Positions 49,145 through 57,271 are shown, counted from the stretch's first letter. The stretch is 64,000 nt of DNA from Amycolatopsis rubida (GCF_900115345.1 NZ_FOWC01000006.1:124001-188000), one strand, 5' to 3'. Translations and numbers: made by a program. Notes: a model not told the origin generated them from the sequence alone.

Positions 49145-49458
49145 ACCCCCTGGACGAAGCCCGCCGGATCGCCGCCGCGGTGCGGGAGCTGCCGGAGGTG
49201 GCGGACGTGCACAGCGGCGAGTTCGGCCGGGTCGCGACGCTCGGGCCGGGCGGCCGGGCCGGCGGAGTGCGGGTGACCGAAGAGGACGTCACCGTCGGCG
49301 TGACGGTCCGGGCCCCGTTCTCGGCCGGTGCCGTGGCGGCCGCGGTGCGCGCGGCCGTCGCGTCGCCCGGCCGTCCGGTGCACGTGCTGATCGCCGACGT
49401 CGAAGTGCCGGCCGCGGTGGAAACCGCGCCGGAGAACCGGAAGGAGACGGTGTCGTGA
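49141..49458 (+). CDS. Asp23-operon small protein
   Basis: A 105-residue protein: NPLDEARRIAAAVRELPEVA, DVHSGEFGRVATLGPGGRAG, and a C-terminal VTVRAPFSAGAVAAAVRAAV. The alternation of strand and helix recalls the Asp23 fold in shortened form, and similar proteins occur in equivalent actinobacterial operons. The ATG overlaps the preceding stop by 4 bases (ATGA). Function unknown. Confidence 0.65.
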   Translation: MNPLDEARRIAAAVRELPEVADVHSGEFGRVATLGPGGRAGGVRVTEEDVTVGVTVRAPFSAGAVAAAVRAAVASPGRPVHVLIADVEVPAAVETAPENRKETVS

Positions 49459-49631
49459 ACGCAACGGGATTGGGGCTGATCACCGGCCTCGCACTGGGCC
49501 TCGCCGCCGCGATCGGCGGGTTCGGGGCGTTCCTGCTGGTCCTCGTGCTGGGCGCGGTGGGGCTGCTCGTCGGCCGCCTGCTCGACGGCAAGCTCGATCT
49601 GTCGCAGCTCACCGGCCGCGATCGGGGCTGA
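49455..49631 (+). CDS. DUF2273-like small membrane protein
   Basis: A 58-residue protein with two membrane segments (GLGLITGLALGLAAAIGGFG and FLLVLVLGAVGLLVGRLL) and a short polar tail DGKLDLSQLTG. This is the DUF2273 type found with Asp23 and AmaP in other Gram-positive bacteria, perhaps a membrane partner. GTG 49455 overlaps the previous stop by 4 bases. Confidence 0.75.
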   Translation: MNATGLGLITGLALGLAAAIGGFGAFLLVLVLGAVGLLVGRLLDGKLDLSQLTGRDRG

Positions 49632-49634
49632 GCC

Positions 49635-50003
49635 GTGGCTGTCGCAGCGGAGGAACGGGGAAGCCTCACTATCAGCGAACACGCCGTCGAGCGGCTGGCC
49701 GCCCACGCGGCGAGCGAGCTCGACCGGGTGGGCGGGGCCGCCGGGCGGACGCTCGGGATCATTCTCGGCGGAGAAGCGCTGGACCGGTCGGCGAAAACGT
49801 CCGCCCGGATCGGGGGCGGCGAGGTGGAGCTGGACGTGCGGATCTCGCTGGAGTACCCCGCCCCGGTCGGCGCGACCACCGAACGGGTTCGCGGCCACCT
49901 GCGCGGACGGGTCGAGGAATTGACCGGGATGCCGGTCCGCCGCGTCGGCATCACGGTGACGGCCTTGCACGCTGAGGCCGCCGGGCAGAGGAGGGTGGAG
50001 TGA
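49635..50003 (+). CDS. Second Asp23/Gls24-family protein
   Basis: A 122-residue Asp23 domain: LTISEHAVERLAAHAASELD, GEVELDVRISLEYPAPVGAT, and VRGHLRGRVEELTGMPVRRV ending with GITVTAL. It is shorter at the N-terminus than the first copy at 48360. The two may form mixed polymers on the membrane. GTG 49635 lies three bases after the DUF2273 stop and its end overlaps the next start by 4 bases. Confidence 0.8.
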   Translation: MAVAAEERGSLTISEHAVERLAAHAASELDRVGGAAGRTLGIILGGEALDRSAKTSARIGGGEVELDVRISLEYPAPVGATTERVRGHLRGRVEELTGMPVRRVGITVTALHAEAAGQRRVE

Positions 50004-50527
50004 AACGCCGAACCCGCCGGTCTTTTCCGGCGAGCTTGACCGCCGTCGTGCTGCTGGCCGTGTGCGTCCTGGCGGCCGTCGCGGCGATCCAGCGGCTGAC
50101 CGGGCACCAGCCGTGGCTGGACTATCGGGCGGCCGCCACCGCCGTCCACAACGCGCGCTGGACGGACCTCGTCCCCGCGCTGGTCTCGGCCGCGGTAGCC
50201 CTCGTCGGGCTGGTGCTGCTGTGGGCGGCGCTCCTGCCGGGCAAGCGCCGGATCCTCCCGCTGACGGGCGACCCGGATTCCGGGGCCGACACCACGGGCT
50301 ACCGGTCCGCGTTGCGCGCGGCCGCGGCGGACGTGGACGGCGTCGAGCAAGCCTGGCTCTCGACCGGTTCGCGCAAGGTCAAGGTACGGGTGAAAACCGC
50401 GCGCACGCGGACGGACGGCCTGGCCGCCGCGGTCCGCGCGGCCGTCGAGTCCCGGCTGGACCACATCGCACCGGCCCGGCGGCCCGCGGTGTCGGTGCGA
50501 GTCCGTGCCGAGAGGGAGGCTTCATGA
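50000..50527 (+). CDS. DUF6286-like membrane protein
   Basis: A 175-residue protein with a basic start (KRRTRRSF), two membrane helices (about residues 11-30 and 56-78) and a cytoplasmic domain with VDGVEQAWLSTGSRKVKVRV, which resembles the DUF6286 family seen beside Asp23 genes in streptomycetes and Amycolatopsis. It probably links the Asp23 layer to the membrane. GTG 50000 and its stop both overlap neighbours by 4 bases. Confidence 0.7.
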   Translation: MKRRTRRSFPASLTAVVLLAVCVLAAVAAIQRLTGHQPWLDYRAAATAVHNARWTDLVPALVSAAVALVGLVLLWAALLPGKRRILPLTGDPDSGADTTGYRSALRAAAADVDGVEQAWLSTGSRKVKVRVKTARTRTDGLAAAVRAAVESRLDHIAPARRPAVSVRVRAEREAS

Positions 50528-51087
50528 ACCGCCCGGCCACGCTCAACCGCTTCTTGCTCGCGGTGATCGGCCTGGTGCTGCTCGCCGCGGGCGGTTTCGG
50601 TCTGGCCACCCATTTCCGCGTGCTCAGGCTCCTCGATCCCGAGGCGCCGCTCGTACCGGGGACAGCGGAGCCGCCCAGCTGGGTGTTCTACGCGATCGCC
50701 GCGGCGGCGGTAGTGGTGGGACTGCTCGCGCTGCGCTGGCTGCTGGCCCAGCTCGCGCACCGGCCGCGCACGGGAGTGTGGCGGTTCGAAACCGATCCCG
50801 CCTACGGACGCACCGAGTTGCGCGCAGACGACGCGGTGGCCCCCTTCACCGAGGAACTGCGCGGGTATCCCGGAGTGCACAAGGCGAGCGCGTCGCTCGC
50901 CGGAACCCGGGAGACGCCGTCTCTGGCGCTGATCCTCACGTGCGAGCAGGACGCGGACCTGGGCGAGATCCGCGGCCGCGTCGCCGGGGAAAGCCTGCCG
51001 CGGCTTGAGGAAGCGCTGGAACTGGAGGACATTCCGGTCTCGATCGAGTTCCGGTTCACCAGCCGGGCGCCCTCGCGCGTGGGGTGA
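50524..51087 (+). CDS. amaP: AmaP-like alkaline shock membrane anchor
   Basis: A 187-residue protein with two N-terminal membrane helices (RFLLAVIGLVLLAAGGFGLA and VFYAIAAAAVVVGLLALRWL) and a C-terminal cytoplasmic domain with RGYPGVHKASASLAGTRETP and EFRFTSR. This is the layout of AmaP, which anchors Asp23 under the membrane. It is the last gene of the operon; ATG 50524 overlaps the previous stop by 4 bases. Confidence 0.75.
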   Translation: MNRPATLNRFLLAVIGLVLLAAGGFGLATHFRVLRLLDPEAPLVPGTAEPPSWVFYAIAAAAVVVGLLALRWLLAQLAHRPRTGVWRFETDPAYGRTELRADDAVAPFTEELRGYPGVHKASASLAGTRETPSLALILTCEQDADLGEIRGRVAGESLPRLEEALELEDIPVSIEFRFTSRAPSRVG

Positions 51088-51119
51088 CGGTCGGCGAGGT
51101 GCGGACCCCGTGCACGCAG

Positions 51120-51614
51120 TCAGCGCGGAGCAAGCACCACGACCGGAATCTCGCGCTCCGTCCAGTCCTGGTACTTCGCGAAATCCGCGTACAGTTCGAC
51201 CAGGCGCGGCCAGAGTTCGCGCCGCTCCTCCGCGGGCGCGACCCTTGCCGTGACCGGAACACCGCGGCGGCCCTTGAGATGCACGCGGGTCTCCGGCTCC
51301 GCGCGCAGATTGAAGTACCACTGCGGATGCTTCGGCAGCCCGCCCTGGGAGGCGACGACGACCAGGTCGTCGCCGGAACGCAGGTACAGCAGCGGAGTGG
51401 TGAACAGCTGTCCGGACTTGCGGCCGCGGTGGTCGAGCAGCAGGGTCGGCACGGGCTTGCGGAAGCCCGCCCCGACCCGCCACGTGTGGCCGACCCGGCC
51501 GTTGGTCAGGGTGAAGACCTTGACCTGGACGCGGGCCACGCATTTCATGAGCGCCGCCGTCACCGGCGAGTCCAGGCCTTTCGGCGCCTGTGCGGGAAGG
51601 GAAAAGCGTCCCAT
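51120..51614 (-). CDS. DDN-like deazaflavin-dependent oxidoreductase
   Basis: A 164-residue split-barrel protein of the F420-dependent nitroreductase family (DUF385/Ddn): RKPVPTLLLDHRGRKSGQLF, TTPLLYLRSGDDLVVVASQG and HPQWYFNLRAEPETRVHLKG are hallmark segments. Ddn of M. tuberculosis reduces quinones and activates nitroimidazoles with F420H2. It is last in a TetR-PPOX-DDN operon and probably detoxifies quinone-like compounds. The ATG at 51614 follows GGAGG. Confidence 0.9.
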   Translation of the reverse strand: MGRFSLPAQAPKGLDSPVTAALMKCVARVQVKVFTLTNGRVGHTWRVGAGFRKPVPTLLLDHRGRKSGQLFTTPLLYLRSGDDLVVVASQGGLPKHPQWYFNLRAEPETRVHLKGRRGVPVTARVAPAEERRELWPRLVELYADFAKYQDWTEREIPVVVLAPR

Positions 51615-51640
51615 CGTGGCCTCCTGGCGGGGCGGGCGCG

Positions 51641-52156
51641 TCAGCGGGCAGGCGATTGCGGGTACCGCGCGGCGGTCGATCCGGCGAGCGGCATCGGGTC
51701 GAGTCCGAGCTTGCGGTGGTCCCAGGACCGGACCCGCTCCACGTCGACGCGGATCGCGACCCGTTTGCGGAGCATGAATTCCACCATCGGCTTCGCCTCG
51801 TCGGTGTACTCGCCGTGGTATCGCCGCCAGACGTCGACCCCGACGGCCCAGAGCGCGTCCGGATCGTCGACGACCTCGGCGCGCCCTTCGAGCGAGACGC
51901 CGCGCAGGACGTCGTAGGTCAGGCCGTCCTCGATCAGCACGGTGACGCGCGGGTCGCGGCGGAGGTTGACTGCTTTCTGCGCCTTGGCTTTCGTTTCGAA
52001 CCACAGCACGCCGTCGATGACCGCGTACCACATCGCGACCGCGTGCGGATGTCCGCCGGGGCCGAGCGACACCAGCGTCGCGGTGCGCTGCGCGTCGAGG
52101 TAAGCCGACACCTCCCCGGGGGTCATCTCGATCTGTGCTCGCTGGCTGGTTCCCAT
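51641..52156 (-). CDS. PPOX-class (F420/FMN) split-barrel protein
   Basis: A 171-residue pyridoxamine-phosphate-oxidase-like protein: YLDAQRTATLVSLGPGGHPH, WFETKAKAQKAVNLRRDPRV, VLIEDGLTYDVLRGVSLEGR. The pattern suits F420- or FMN-binding Rv1155-type oxidoreductases. It lies 7 bases after the TetR gene and 26 before the DDN-like gene, so all three are one operon. The substrate is unknown. Confidence 0.85.
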   Translation of the reverse strand: MGTSQRAQIEMTPGEVSAYLDAQRTATLVSLGPGGHPHAVAMWYAVIDGVLWFETKAKAQKAVNLRRDPRVTVLIEDGLTYDVLRGVSLEGRAEVVDDPDALWAVGVDVWRRYHGEYTDEAKPMVEFMLRKRVAIRVDVERVRSWDHRKLGLDPMPLAGSTAARYPQSPAR

Positions 52157-52163
52157 CGGTTCC

Positions 52164-52817
52164 TCACTTCCTGCGGCGGGCCCCGGGCGGGCCGGCGAGC
52201 ATCGAGGTCACGACGTCGACGAGGTCGTCGACGATCTGGCCGTCGGTCCAGCCCGCCTCGTCCGCGCTGTGCAGGCGGCGGGTGCGGCCGACGTCGCCGA
52301 GGACGTTCAGCGTCACGGTCATCGCTTGGGACAGCCGGAAATCGAGCGTCCGGCGGGGGACGCCCGGGCTCAGCCGGTCCAGCTGATCGACGAACGCGGC
52401 GTTGCGCTCGAAGAACGATTCGGCGACCGCGTCCAGCCCGTCGCCGCCGGTCGCCAGCAACCGGCCGACCAGCCGGATCCAGCATTCGCCGCCCGATTCG
52501 AGCACCGCGACCACCGGCCGCACGAACGCGCGGGCCAAATCCCGTGCGGCGACGTCTTTTCCCGGGGATTCCCGCAGCACCGCGTTCCGTTCGCCGGTCA
52601 CCTGGTCGAGCCGGCTGCGCAGGACCGCGTCGAGCAGTCCTTCCTTGGAACCGAAGTGATAGTGGATCGCCGCGACATTCGTCCGCGCCGCCTGCATCAC
52701 GGTCCGCAGTGACACCGCGCCGACGCCGTGCTCGGCGAAAAGCCGTTCCGCGGCGGCGATCAGGCGCTGTTCGGTCGCCTCCCCGCGAGCGGGGATCCGC
52801 GCGGCTTCGGTGCCCAT
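52164..52817 (-). CDS. TetR-family repressor
   Basis: A 217-residue regulator: helix-turn-helix at about residues 15-60 (LFAEHGVGAVSLRTVMQAAR, AAIHYHFGSKEGLLDAVLRS), then an all-helical ligand domain. ATG 52817 lies seven bases after TAGAGT, indicating a leaderless transcript, and the inverted repeat at 52826-52856 covers that promoter, so it should repress its own operon with the PPOX and DDN genes. Its ligand is probably a substrate of those enzymes. Confidence 0.9.
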   Translation of the reverse strand: MGTEAARIPARGEATEQRLIAAAERLFAEHGVGAVSLRTVMQAARTNVAAIHYHFGSKEGLLDAVLRSRLDQVTGERNAVLRESPGKDVAARDLARAFVRPVVAVLESGGECWIRLVGRLLATGGDGLDAVAESFFERNAAFVDQLDRLSPGVPRRTLDFRLSQAMTVTLNVLGDVGRTRRLHSADEAGWTDGQIVDDLVDVVTSMLAGPPGARRRK

Positions 52818-52825
52818 GGCGCGGA

Positions 52826-52856
52826 CTCTATCAGCCGTTTCAATCAGGTGATAGAG
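52826..52856. promoter_or_regulatory. TetR operator
   Basis: CTCTATCA (52826-52833) and TGATAGAG (52849-52856), 8-bp arms with a 15-base spacer. It includes the TAGAGT -10 of the tetR gene. Confidence 0.7.
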
Positions 52857-53140
52857 GTTGCCGCGGCGGTCGTACGGCGCGGCCAGCCGGGCGAGCACCG
52901 CGCCCGCGGCGTCGATCGCCTGCTCGTCGAGGTCTTCGGCCAGCTCGCGCGGCCCGGCGGCGAGGACCTGCTCGCGCTTCTCGTGCCGTCGACAGCCCGC
53001 GCCGCTCGACATGCGGCGGTCTTCCGAGACGGCCCGTCCGCGGGTGAGGTAACCGGCGCTGGCCAGGCTGTTGACCAGCTGGGTGACCGCCGCTCCAGTC
53101 GTTTCCACGAAGTTCGAAGGGAGCGGCGTCCTCTAACGCG
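52857..53140 (-). pseudogene. MarR-type regulator relic
   Basis: From GTG 53108 the frame reads VETTGAAVTQLVNSLASAGY and LTRGRAVSEDRR, the recognition helix and wing of a MarR regulator. It then changes to an unrelated stretch and resumes with REQVLAAGPRELAEDLDEQA, the C-terminal helix. The wing is frameshifted, the N-terminal helices are missing and no stop occurs before the tetR operator. Confidence 0.55.
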
Positions 53141-53155
53141 CATTGTCGTTGTTCA

Positions 53156-53161
53156 TAGACT
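53156..53161 (+). promoter_or_regulatory. Leaderless -10 element TAGACT
   Basis: TAGACT six bases before GTG 53168. Confidence 0.5.
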
Positions 53162-53167
53162 GGCGGC

Positions 53168-53812
53168 GTGGAAGACATCGAGGCGATCGCCGTCCTGCAG
53201 GATCCGGTCCGGCGGCGGCTGTATGACTACGTGGTTTCCCAGGACCACGACGTGAGCCGGAACGAGGCGGCCGAGGGGGCCGGGATCCAGCGCACGCTCG
53301 CCGCTTTCCACCTCGACAAACTCGTGGACGCCGGGCTGCTGGACACGGAAAGCAAACGGCTGAGCGGACGTTCGGGCCCGGGCGCCGGACGTCCGGCGAA
53401 GCTCTACCGCCGGTCCGGAGCCGAACGCCAGTTCTCCGTCCCGGCGCGCGACTACCGCACCGCCGCCGACCTGCTGGCCGAGGTCGCCGAGGTCGCGCGT
53501 CTCGACGCCGAACTGCAGGCCGCCGCCCGTCGTGAGGGCCGCGCTGCCGCCGGTTCGGTCGAAGACATCGCCGCCGCGAAAGAACTGCTGGCCGCGCGGG
53601 GGTACGAACCCCGCGAGGACGGCGACCTCCTGCGCCTCGTCAACTGTCCGTTCCACGTTCTCTCGCAACGGCATCCGGGGCTGGTGTGCGGCATGAACCT
53701 GGCACTGCTGGAGGGACTGCTCGACGACGCCGAAGGCCTGCGCGCCCGGATGGATCCACGCCCCGGACTGTGCTGTGTCGTCGTCGGGCCTTCTAAAAAT
53801 AATGAGAGTTGA
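53168..53812 (+). CDS. SufR-like HTH regulator with three spaced cysteines
   Basis: A 214-residue regulator. Residues about 5-65 form a winged helix (LQDPVRRRLYDYVVSQDHDV, AAFHLDKLVDAGLLDTESKR). The C-terminal domain has NCPFHVL, LVCGMNL and GLCCVVV, a Cys-x13-Cys-x27-Cys spacing close to the iron-sulphur ligands of SufR. It may therefore sense iron-sulphur status, redox or NO. GTG 53168 suits the TAGACT promoter. The DUF3291 gene follows 32 bases later on the same strand and may be a target. Confidence 0.8.
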   Translation: MEDIEAIAVLQDPVRRRLYDYVVSQDHDVSRNEAAEGAGIQRTLAAFHLDKLVDAGLLDTESKRLSGRSGPGAGRPAKLYRRSGAERQFSVPARDYRTAADLLAEVAEVARLDAELQAAARREGRAAAGSVEDIAAAKELLAARGYEPREDGDLLRLVNCPFHVLSQRHPGLVCGMNLALLEGLLDDAEGLRARMDPRPGLCCVVVGPSKNNES

Positions 53813-53844
53813 CATAGAAGGCCCGGCGATGGTGAGGTGAGGGA

Positions 53845-54312
53845 GTGACCGAACACCACCTCGCCCAGCTCAACGTGGGCATCACGAGATATCCCCTCGA
53901 CGACCCCCGGATGCACGGCTTCACGTCGATGCTCGACACGCTGAACGAGGTCGCCGACAACGCGCCCGGTTTCGTCTGGCGCCTGATCGGGGACGGCGGC
54001 AACGACGCGACCGAGATCCGCACGCCCCTCGGCGACGACGTCATCGTCAACATGTCGGTCTGGGAAAGCCGCGACGCGCTCTGGGACTACGTCTACCGCA
54101 GCGGCCATCTGGACATGCTGCGCCGCCGGTCGGACTGGTTCGAGCTGCCGAAGGCGACGTTCCAGGTGCTGTGGTGGATTCCCGCCGGGCACATCCCGAC
54201 CGTCGAGGAGGCCGTCGAGCGGCTGGAACTGCTGCGGGAAAAGGGGTCCTCGCCGAGCGCGTTCGGTTTCCGCGACAGCTATCTGCCCGAAGGCGCCGCC
54301 TCCGCGCCGTGA
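53845..54312 (+). CDS. DUF3291-domain protein
   Basis: A 155-residue protein, HHLAQLNVGITRYPLDDPRM onwards, with FVWRLIGDGGNDATEIRTPL, NMSVWESRDALWDYVYRSGH and a WWIPAGHIPTVEEAVERLEL end. The DUF3291 fold resembles dimeric alpha-beta barrels related to haem-degrading monooxygenases, but no activity is established. GTG 53845 follows GAGGTGAGGGA. It follows the SufR-like regulator and may be controlled by it. Confidence 0.85.
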   Translation: MTEHHLAQLNVGITRYPLDDPRMHGFTSMLDTLNEVADNAPGFVWRLIGDGGNDATEIRTPLGDDVIVNMSVWESRDALWDYVYRSGHLDMLRRRSDWFELPKATFQVLWWIPAGHIPTVEEAVERLELLREKGSSPSAFGFRDSYLPEGAASAP

Positions 54313-54363
54313 CGGTTTCCGCGACACGTCCGGTGGGTCGCCGGGACCGGCCCGCGGGATGGC

Positions 54364-54369
54364 TAGGGT
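54364..54369 (+). promoter_or_regulatory. Leaderless -10 element TAGGGT
   Basis: TAGGGT seven bases before GTG 54377, fixing the DoxX start. Confidence 0.55.
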
Positions 54370-54376
54370 GTCCGGC

Positions 54377-54895
54377 GTGGCGAACATGTCCCGTTGGTCG
54401 GATGAGAATGGCGGCTTGGACTTCGGTCTGCTGGTGCTGCGGCTGATGCTGTCGGTCGCGATGGGGGCGCACGGGCTCACGCAGGTCTTCGGCCTGTTCG
54501 GCGGCGCGGGCATGGCGCACTTCGAGAACCTGCTGCGCGGCTACGGGTTCAGTCACAACATCGAGTTCCTGACCTGGCTGACCGGCGTCACCGAGGTCGC
54601 CGGCGCGGTCCTGCTGGCGCTGGGCCTGCTGGCCCCGCTCGCCGCGGCCGGCCTGCTGGGCGTGGCCATCAGCGCGGTCCGGGTGAAGTGGTCGGGCGGC
54701 CTGTTCGGCGGCAGCGGCCCGGGGTTCGAACTGGAACTGACGCTCGCGGCGATGGCGCTGGCTCTGCTGCTGACCGGCCCGGGGTGGTACGCCTTGGACC
54801 GGCATACGGCATGGCGGCAGAAACCGCTGGGCTTCGCGGTGGGCGGGCTGTTCCTGTCGGTGTGCGCGGCGATCGGGGTGGGTTCGCTGTTCTGA
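54377..54895 (+). CDS. DoxX-family membrane protein
   Basis: A 172-residue protein with four membrane helices: FGLLVLRLMLSVAMGAHGLT with a family-type histidine, LTGVTEVAGAVLLALGLLAP, LELTLAAMALALLLTGPGWY and a final FAVGGLFLSVCAAIGVGSLF. DoxX proteins take part in thiol or quinone redox at the membrane; a mycobacterial member works with superoxide dismutase. GTG 54377 follows TAGGGT by seven bases. Confidence 0.85.
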   Translation: MANMSRWSDENGGLDFGLLVLRLMLSVAMGAHGLTQVFGLFGGAGMAHFENLLRGYGFSHNIEFLTWLTGVTEVAGAVLLALGLLAPLAAAGLLGVAISAVRVKWSGGLFGGSGPGFELELTLAAMALALLLTGPGWYALDRHTAWRQKPLGFAVGGLFLSVCAAIGVGSLF

Positions 54896-54939
54896 TCGCT
54901 GGGTGGCCTCTGCCGGCCGGTCCGGCGCGCGATGCCGAA

Positions 54940-54994
54940 GTCCGTGAGGGCCACCCTGAGCGAATCCGATTCCCTCAGGGTGGCCCTCACGGAC
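54940..54994. repeat. Palindromic GTGAGGG repeat, copy 3
   Basis: Perfect 21-bp arms (54940-54960, 54974-54994; GTCCGTGAGGGCCACCCTGAG) with a 13-base centre, 45 bases after the DoxX stop. From 54995 to 55198 nothing else was recognised. Confidence 0.8.
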
Positions 54995-55198
54995 GTCTGC
55001 GGGCCGTCGCCGCACTTTCCGGTTCCCGGCGGCATGGCGCCTTTCCGCCGGGGAACTCAGGGTCTTGCCGGCCGTTCAATGAAGGCTGGCTGTTCGGAGG
55101 GCGGAAGACCGATCCCGTCCACCGCGTAGCGCTCCCGGCTCCCCGGTGCTATGTTCCTCCCAACCGCTTGCAAACCGCAATCACTTGGGAGGTCCGCC

Positions 55199-55810
55199 GT
55201 GCCGGACACCACCTGTCACATGTCGATGTCGCTGGACGGTTTCGTCGCCGGGCCGGCGCAGAGCCGGGAAGATCCGCTCGGCAAGCGGGGGCAGGAGCTG
55301 CACGGGTGGCACATCGGCGACCCCCGCGCCACCGACGCCGACAAGGCCGCGAATGAATGGCTGATGCGGCCGAGGGGCGCGTATGTGATGGGGCGGAACA
55401 TGTTCGGCCCCGTTCGCGGCGACTGGGACGAGGACTGGTCGGGCTGGTGGGGCGCCGAACCGCCGTATCACGCGCCGGTTTTCGTGTTGACTCATCATGC
55501 TCACGAGCCGATCGAGATGGCGGGCGGGACGACGTTCTACTTCGTCACCGACGGGTTCGACGCCGCCTACGCGGCCGCGTGCGAGGCCGCGGGGGACAAG
55601 GGCGTCGACATCGCCGGCGGAGCGTCGACGGTCCGGCAGGCGCTGCTCGCCGGGGTGATCGACGAGTTCACGCTCGACATCGCGCCCGTTCTGCTCGGGT
55701 CGGGCGAGAGCATGTTCGACGGGGTGGAGTCCTTCGGTTTCGAGCCCGTCGAGGTGCTGCATTCGCCGCTCACCACCCACATCCGCTATCGCCGCGTCGG
55801 CGCGAGCTGA
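55199..55810 (+). CDS. RibD C-terminal/DHFR-like reductase
   Basis: A 203-residue dihydrofolate-reductase-fold protein of the RibD-C type. HMSMSLDGFVAGPAQSREDP, GAYVMGRNMFGPVRGDWDED, FVTDGFDAAYAAACEAAGDK and GVDIAGGASTVRQALLAGVI are family hallmarks. It probably reduces a pteridine-like or other substrate with NADPH; many actinobacteria have several paralogues without known role. GTG 55199 is supported by GGGAGG seven bases upstream. Confidence 0.9.
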   Translation: MPDTTCHMSMSLDGFVAGPAQSREDPLGKRGQELHGWHIGDPRATDADKAANEWLMRPRGAYVMGRNMFGPVRGDWDEDWSGWWGAEPPYHAPVFVLTHHAHEPIEMAGGTTFYFVTDGFDAAYAAACEAAGDKGVDIAGGASTVRQALLAGVIDEFTLDIAPVLLGSGESMFDGVESFGFEPVEVLHSPLTTHIRYRRVGAS

Positions 55811-56230
55811 TCAGGCACCGCCAGCGTTGCGGCGAGCAACGGACGCGAGCACCTCGCCTGCCGCGTACGGAATGTCTTCGTATCGGTGCCCGAGCAGGTG
55901 CTCGGTGACGAGCCGCGCACCGTCGAAGTCGTTGAACAGTACGCTGGGCGCGTCGTCCGGTGCTGCCCATTCGCAGGAACACGCCCGGCGTTTCGGCCGA
56001 CAGCCGGGGCTTTCCGCCGGTGGTGACGAAAATCCCGCGCGGACGCAGTTCGGAGAACGCCTCGCCGTATTCGTCGGCGGGGCCCGGGCGGCAAATCGGT
56101 ATTGCCGAGCAGAATGAGCAGTCCCCGGCGGCGTTCCTCCGCATCGAGGCAGCGCGGACATCTCGCCGAAGAAGGCGTTCGCGGTGTCCGGCGCCTGCGA
56201 GCGGGCCACATTGGACCGTCCGCCGCTCAA
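55811..56230 (-). pseudogene. LacI-family regulator relic
   Basis: Three frames together give a LacI ligand-binding domain: NAFFGEMSALPRC then DAEERRRGLLILLGNTDLPP; next DEYGEAFSELRPRGIFVTTG; and finally APSVLFNDFDGARLVTEHLL with a stop near 55811. Intact regulators have these segments in line (GLLVLLGNTD, ...ARGIIVT, P.V..D...G..LATEHL). There are at least two frameshifts, and the helix-turn-helix domain was not found. Confidence 0.6.
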
Positions 56231-56296
56231 CGCGCCGGTGAGCGGGTTCCGCCGGCAGCCGAGCGCGGACTTTCTGCCGGCCGAAGGCGAGGCCGG

Positions 56297-57271
56297 TCAG
56301 CCGCCATGCCTCGGCTGCGCCTGGAGCGGTTCGAGCACGTCGTCGACGCTGGCCTGCGATCGCGTCCGCTGGAGCCGCTTCACGCCGGCCGGAGGCCGTC
56401 CCGCCCACAGCACCGCCTGCGGCGCGTGACCAAGCGTGACGCGGTCCGCGAGCGTTTCGCGCAACCGTCGGCTGGCCCGGCTCACCCAGCCGGACGAGAG
56501 TTCGTGCACGGTGGCGGTCAGCAGCACCGAACTCAGCGCCTCTCCCGCGCGCAGCCAGGCGAGGTGATCGTCGCCGGGCGTGCTGAGCACCATCAGCGAA
56601 GCGCCGTCGCTTCGCGGTTCAGCTTCGCCTCGGGGGAACCGGTTTCCCGCCGCTCCCGCAGCGGCGCTGACGAGAACACCCTGCGCAGCGGCGAGGGATG
56701 TGCTTCGCACGTACGCCTCTTCGCGACGCATCTGGGCGGGAACCCTCGCGCCTTCGCCGATTGCGGTCATGAGGTATCTGCGGACTGCGCGGTCTTCCAC
56801 TGGATGCAATACCGCGCCTTCGCGGGCGGCTGCCTGCGAAAGCCGGTCAAGGCAGTCCGACGGCACAGGCCGTCCGCCGTACGGCCGCAAGTCCTCTCGG
56901 CGCCGGGCGATCGACCTCGCCAGGACAACCTCTCCGGGAAGCGGTTCGCCCGGCCGCGGTGTCACGACGGCCAGGTGGTCCGGCTCCGGCGGGCACGGCA
57001 GCCGGTCCACCGCGCAGGTCCAGCCGAGATCGGCGAAGGCGATCCGGAGGTGGTGCAGGGCCGTGCCGCTGGCGAGCGTCTGCCCTCGCCCGGCGGGGTC
57101 GTCGGCGGCTCGGCAGCGGGCCGGATCCGCGTACAGGTGGAGAGTGCGGTAGCCGATGCGCCAGTGCCAGAACGGGGCGTCTGAGGCTCCCGGCGCGAGG
57201 AGAGCCGCGGCGACCGCTGCCTCGACGGCGGCGGGGCTGGGAACCCGCGAATTCGGCCGTGAATTCGGCAT
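56297..57271 (-). CDS. Acg-like nitroreductase-family protein
   Basis: A 324-residue double-domain nitroreductase relative (Acg/Rv2032 type): VEAAVAAALLAPGASDAPFW, HWRIGYRTLHLYADPARCRA, RSIARRREDLRPYGGRPVPS and LMVLSTPGDDHLAWLRAGEA. Acg proteins bind or sequester flavin and are induced in dormant mycobacteria. ATG 57271 is chosen; GGGAAG lies nearby. An imperfect dyad GGCCC-N7-GGGCC at 57341-57357, upstream, may bind a regulator. The LacI relic lies beyond its 3' end. Confidence 0.75.
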   Translation of the reverse strand: MPNSRPNSRVPSPAAVEAAVAAALLAPGASDAPFWHWRIGYRTLHLYADPARCRAADDPAGRGQTLASGTALHHLRIAFADLGWTCAVDRLPCPPEPDHLAVVTPRPGEPLPGEVVLARSIARRREDLRPYGGRPVPSDCLDRLSQAAAREGAVLHPVEDRAVRRYLMTAIGEGARVPAQMRREEAYVRSTSLAAAQGVLVSAAAGAAGNRFPRGEAEPRSDGASLMVLSTPGDDHLAWLRAGEALSSVLLTATVHELSSGWVSRASRRLRETLADRVTLGHAPQAVLWAGRPPAGVKRLQRTRSQASVDDVLEPLQAQPRHGG

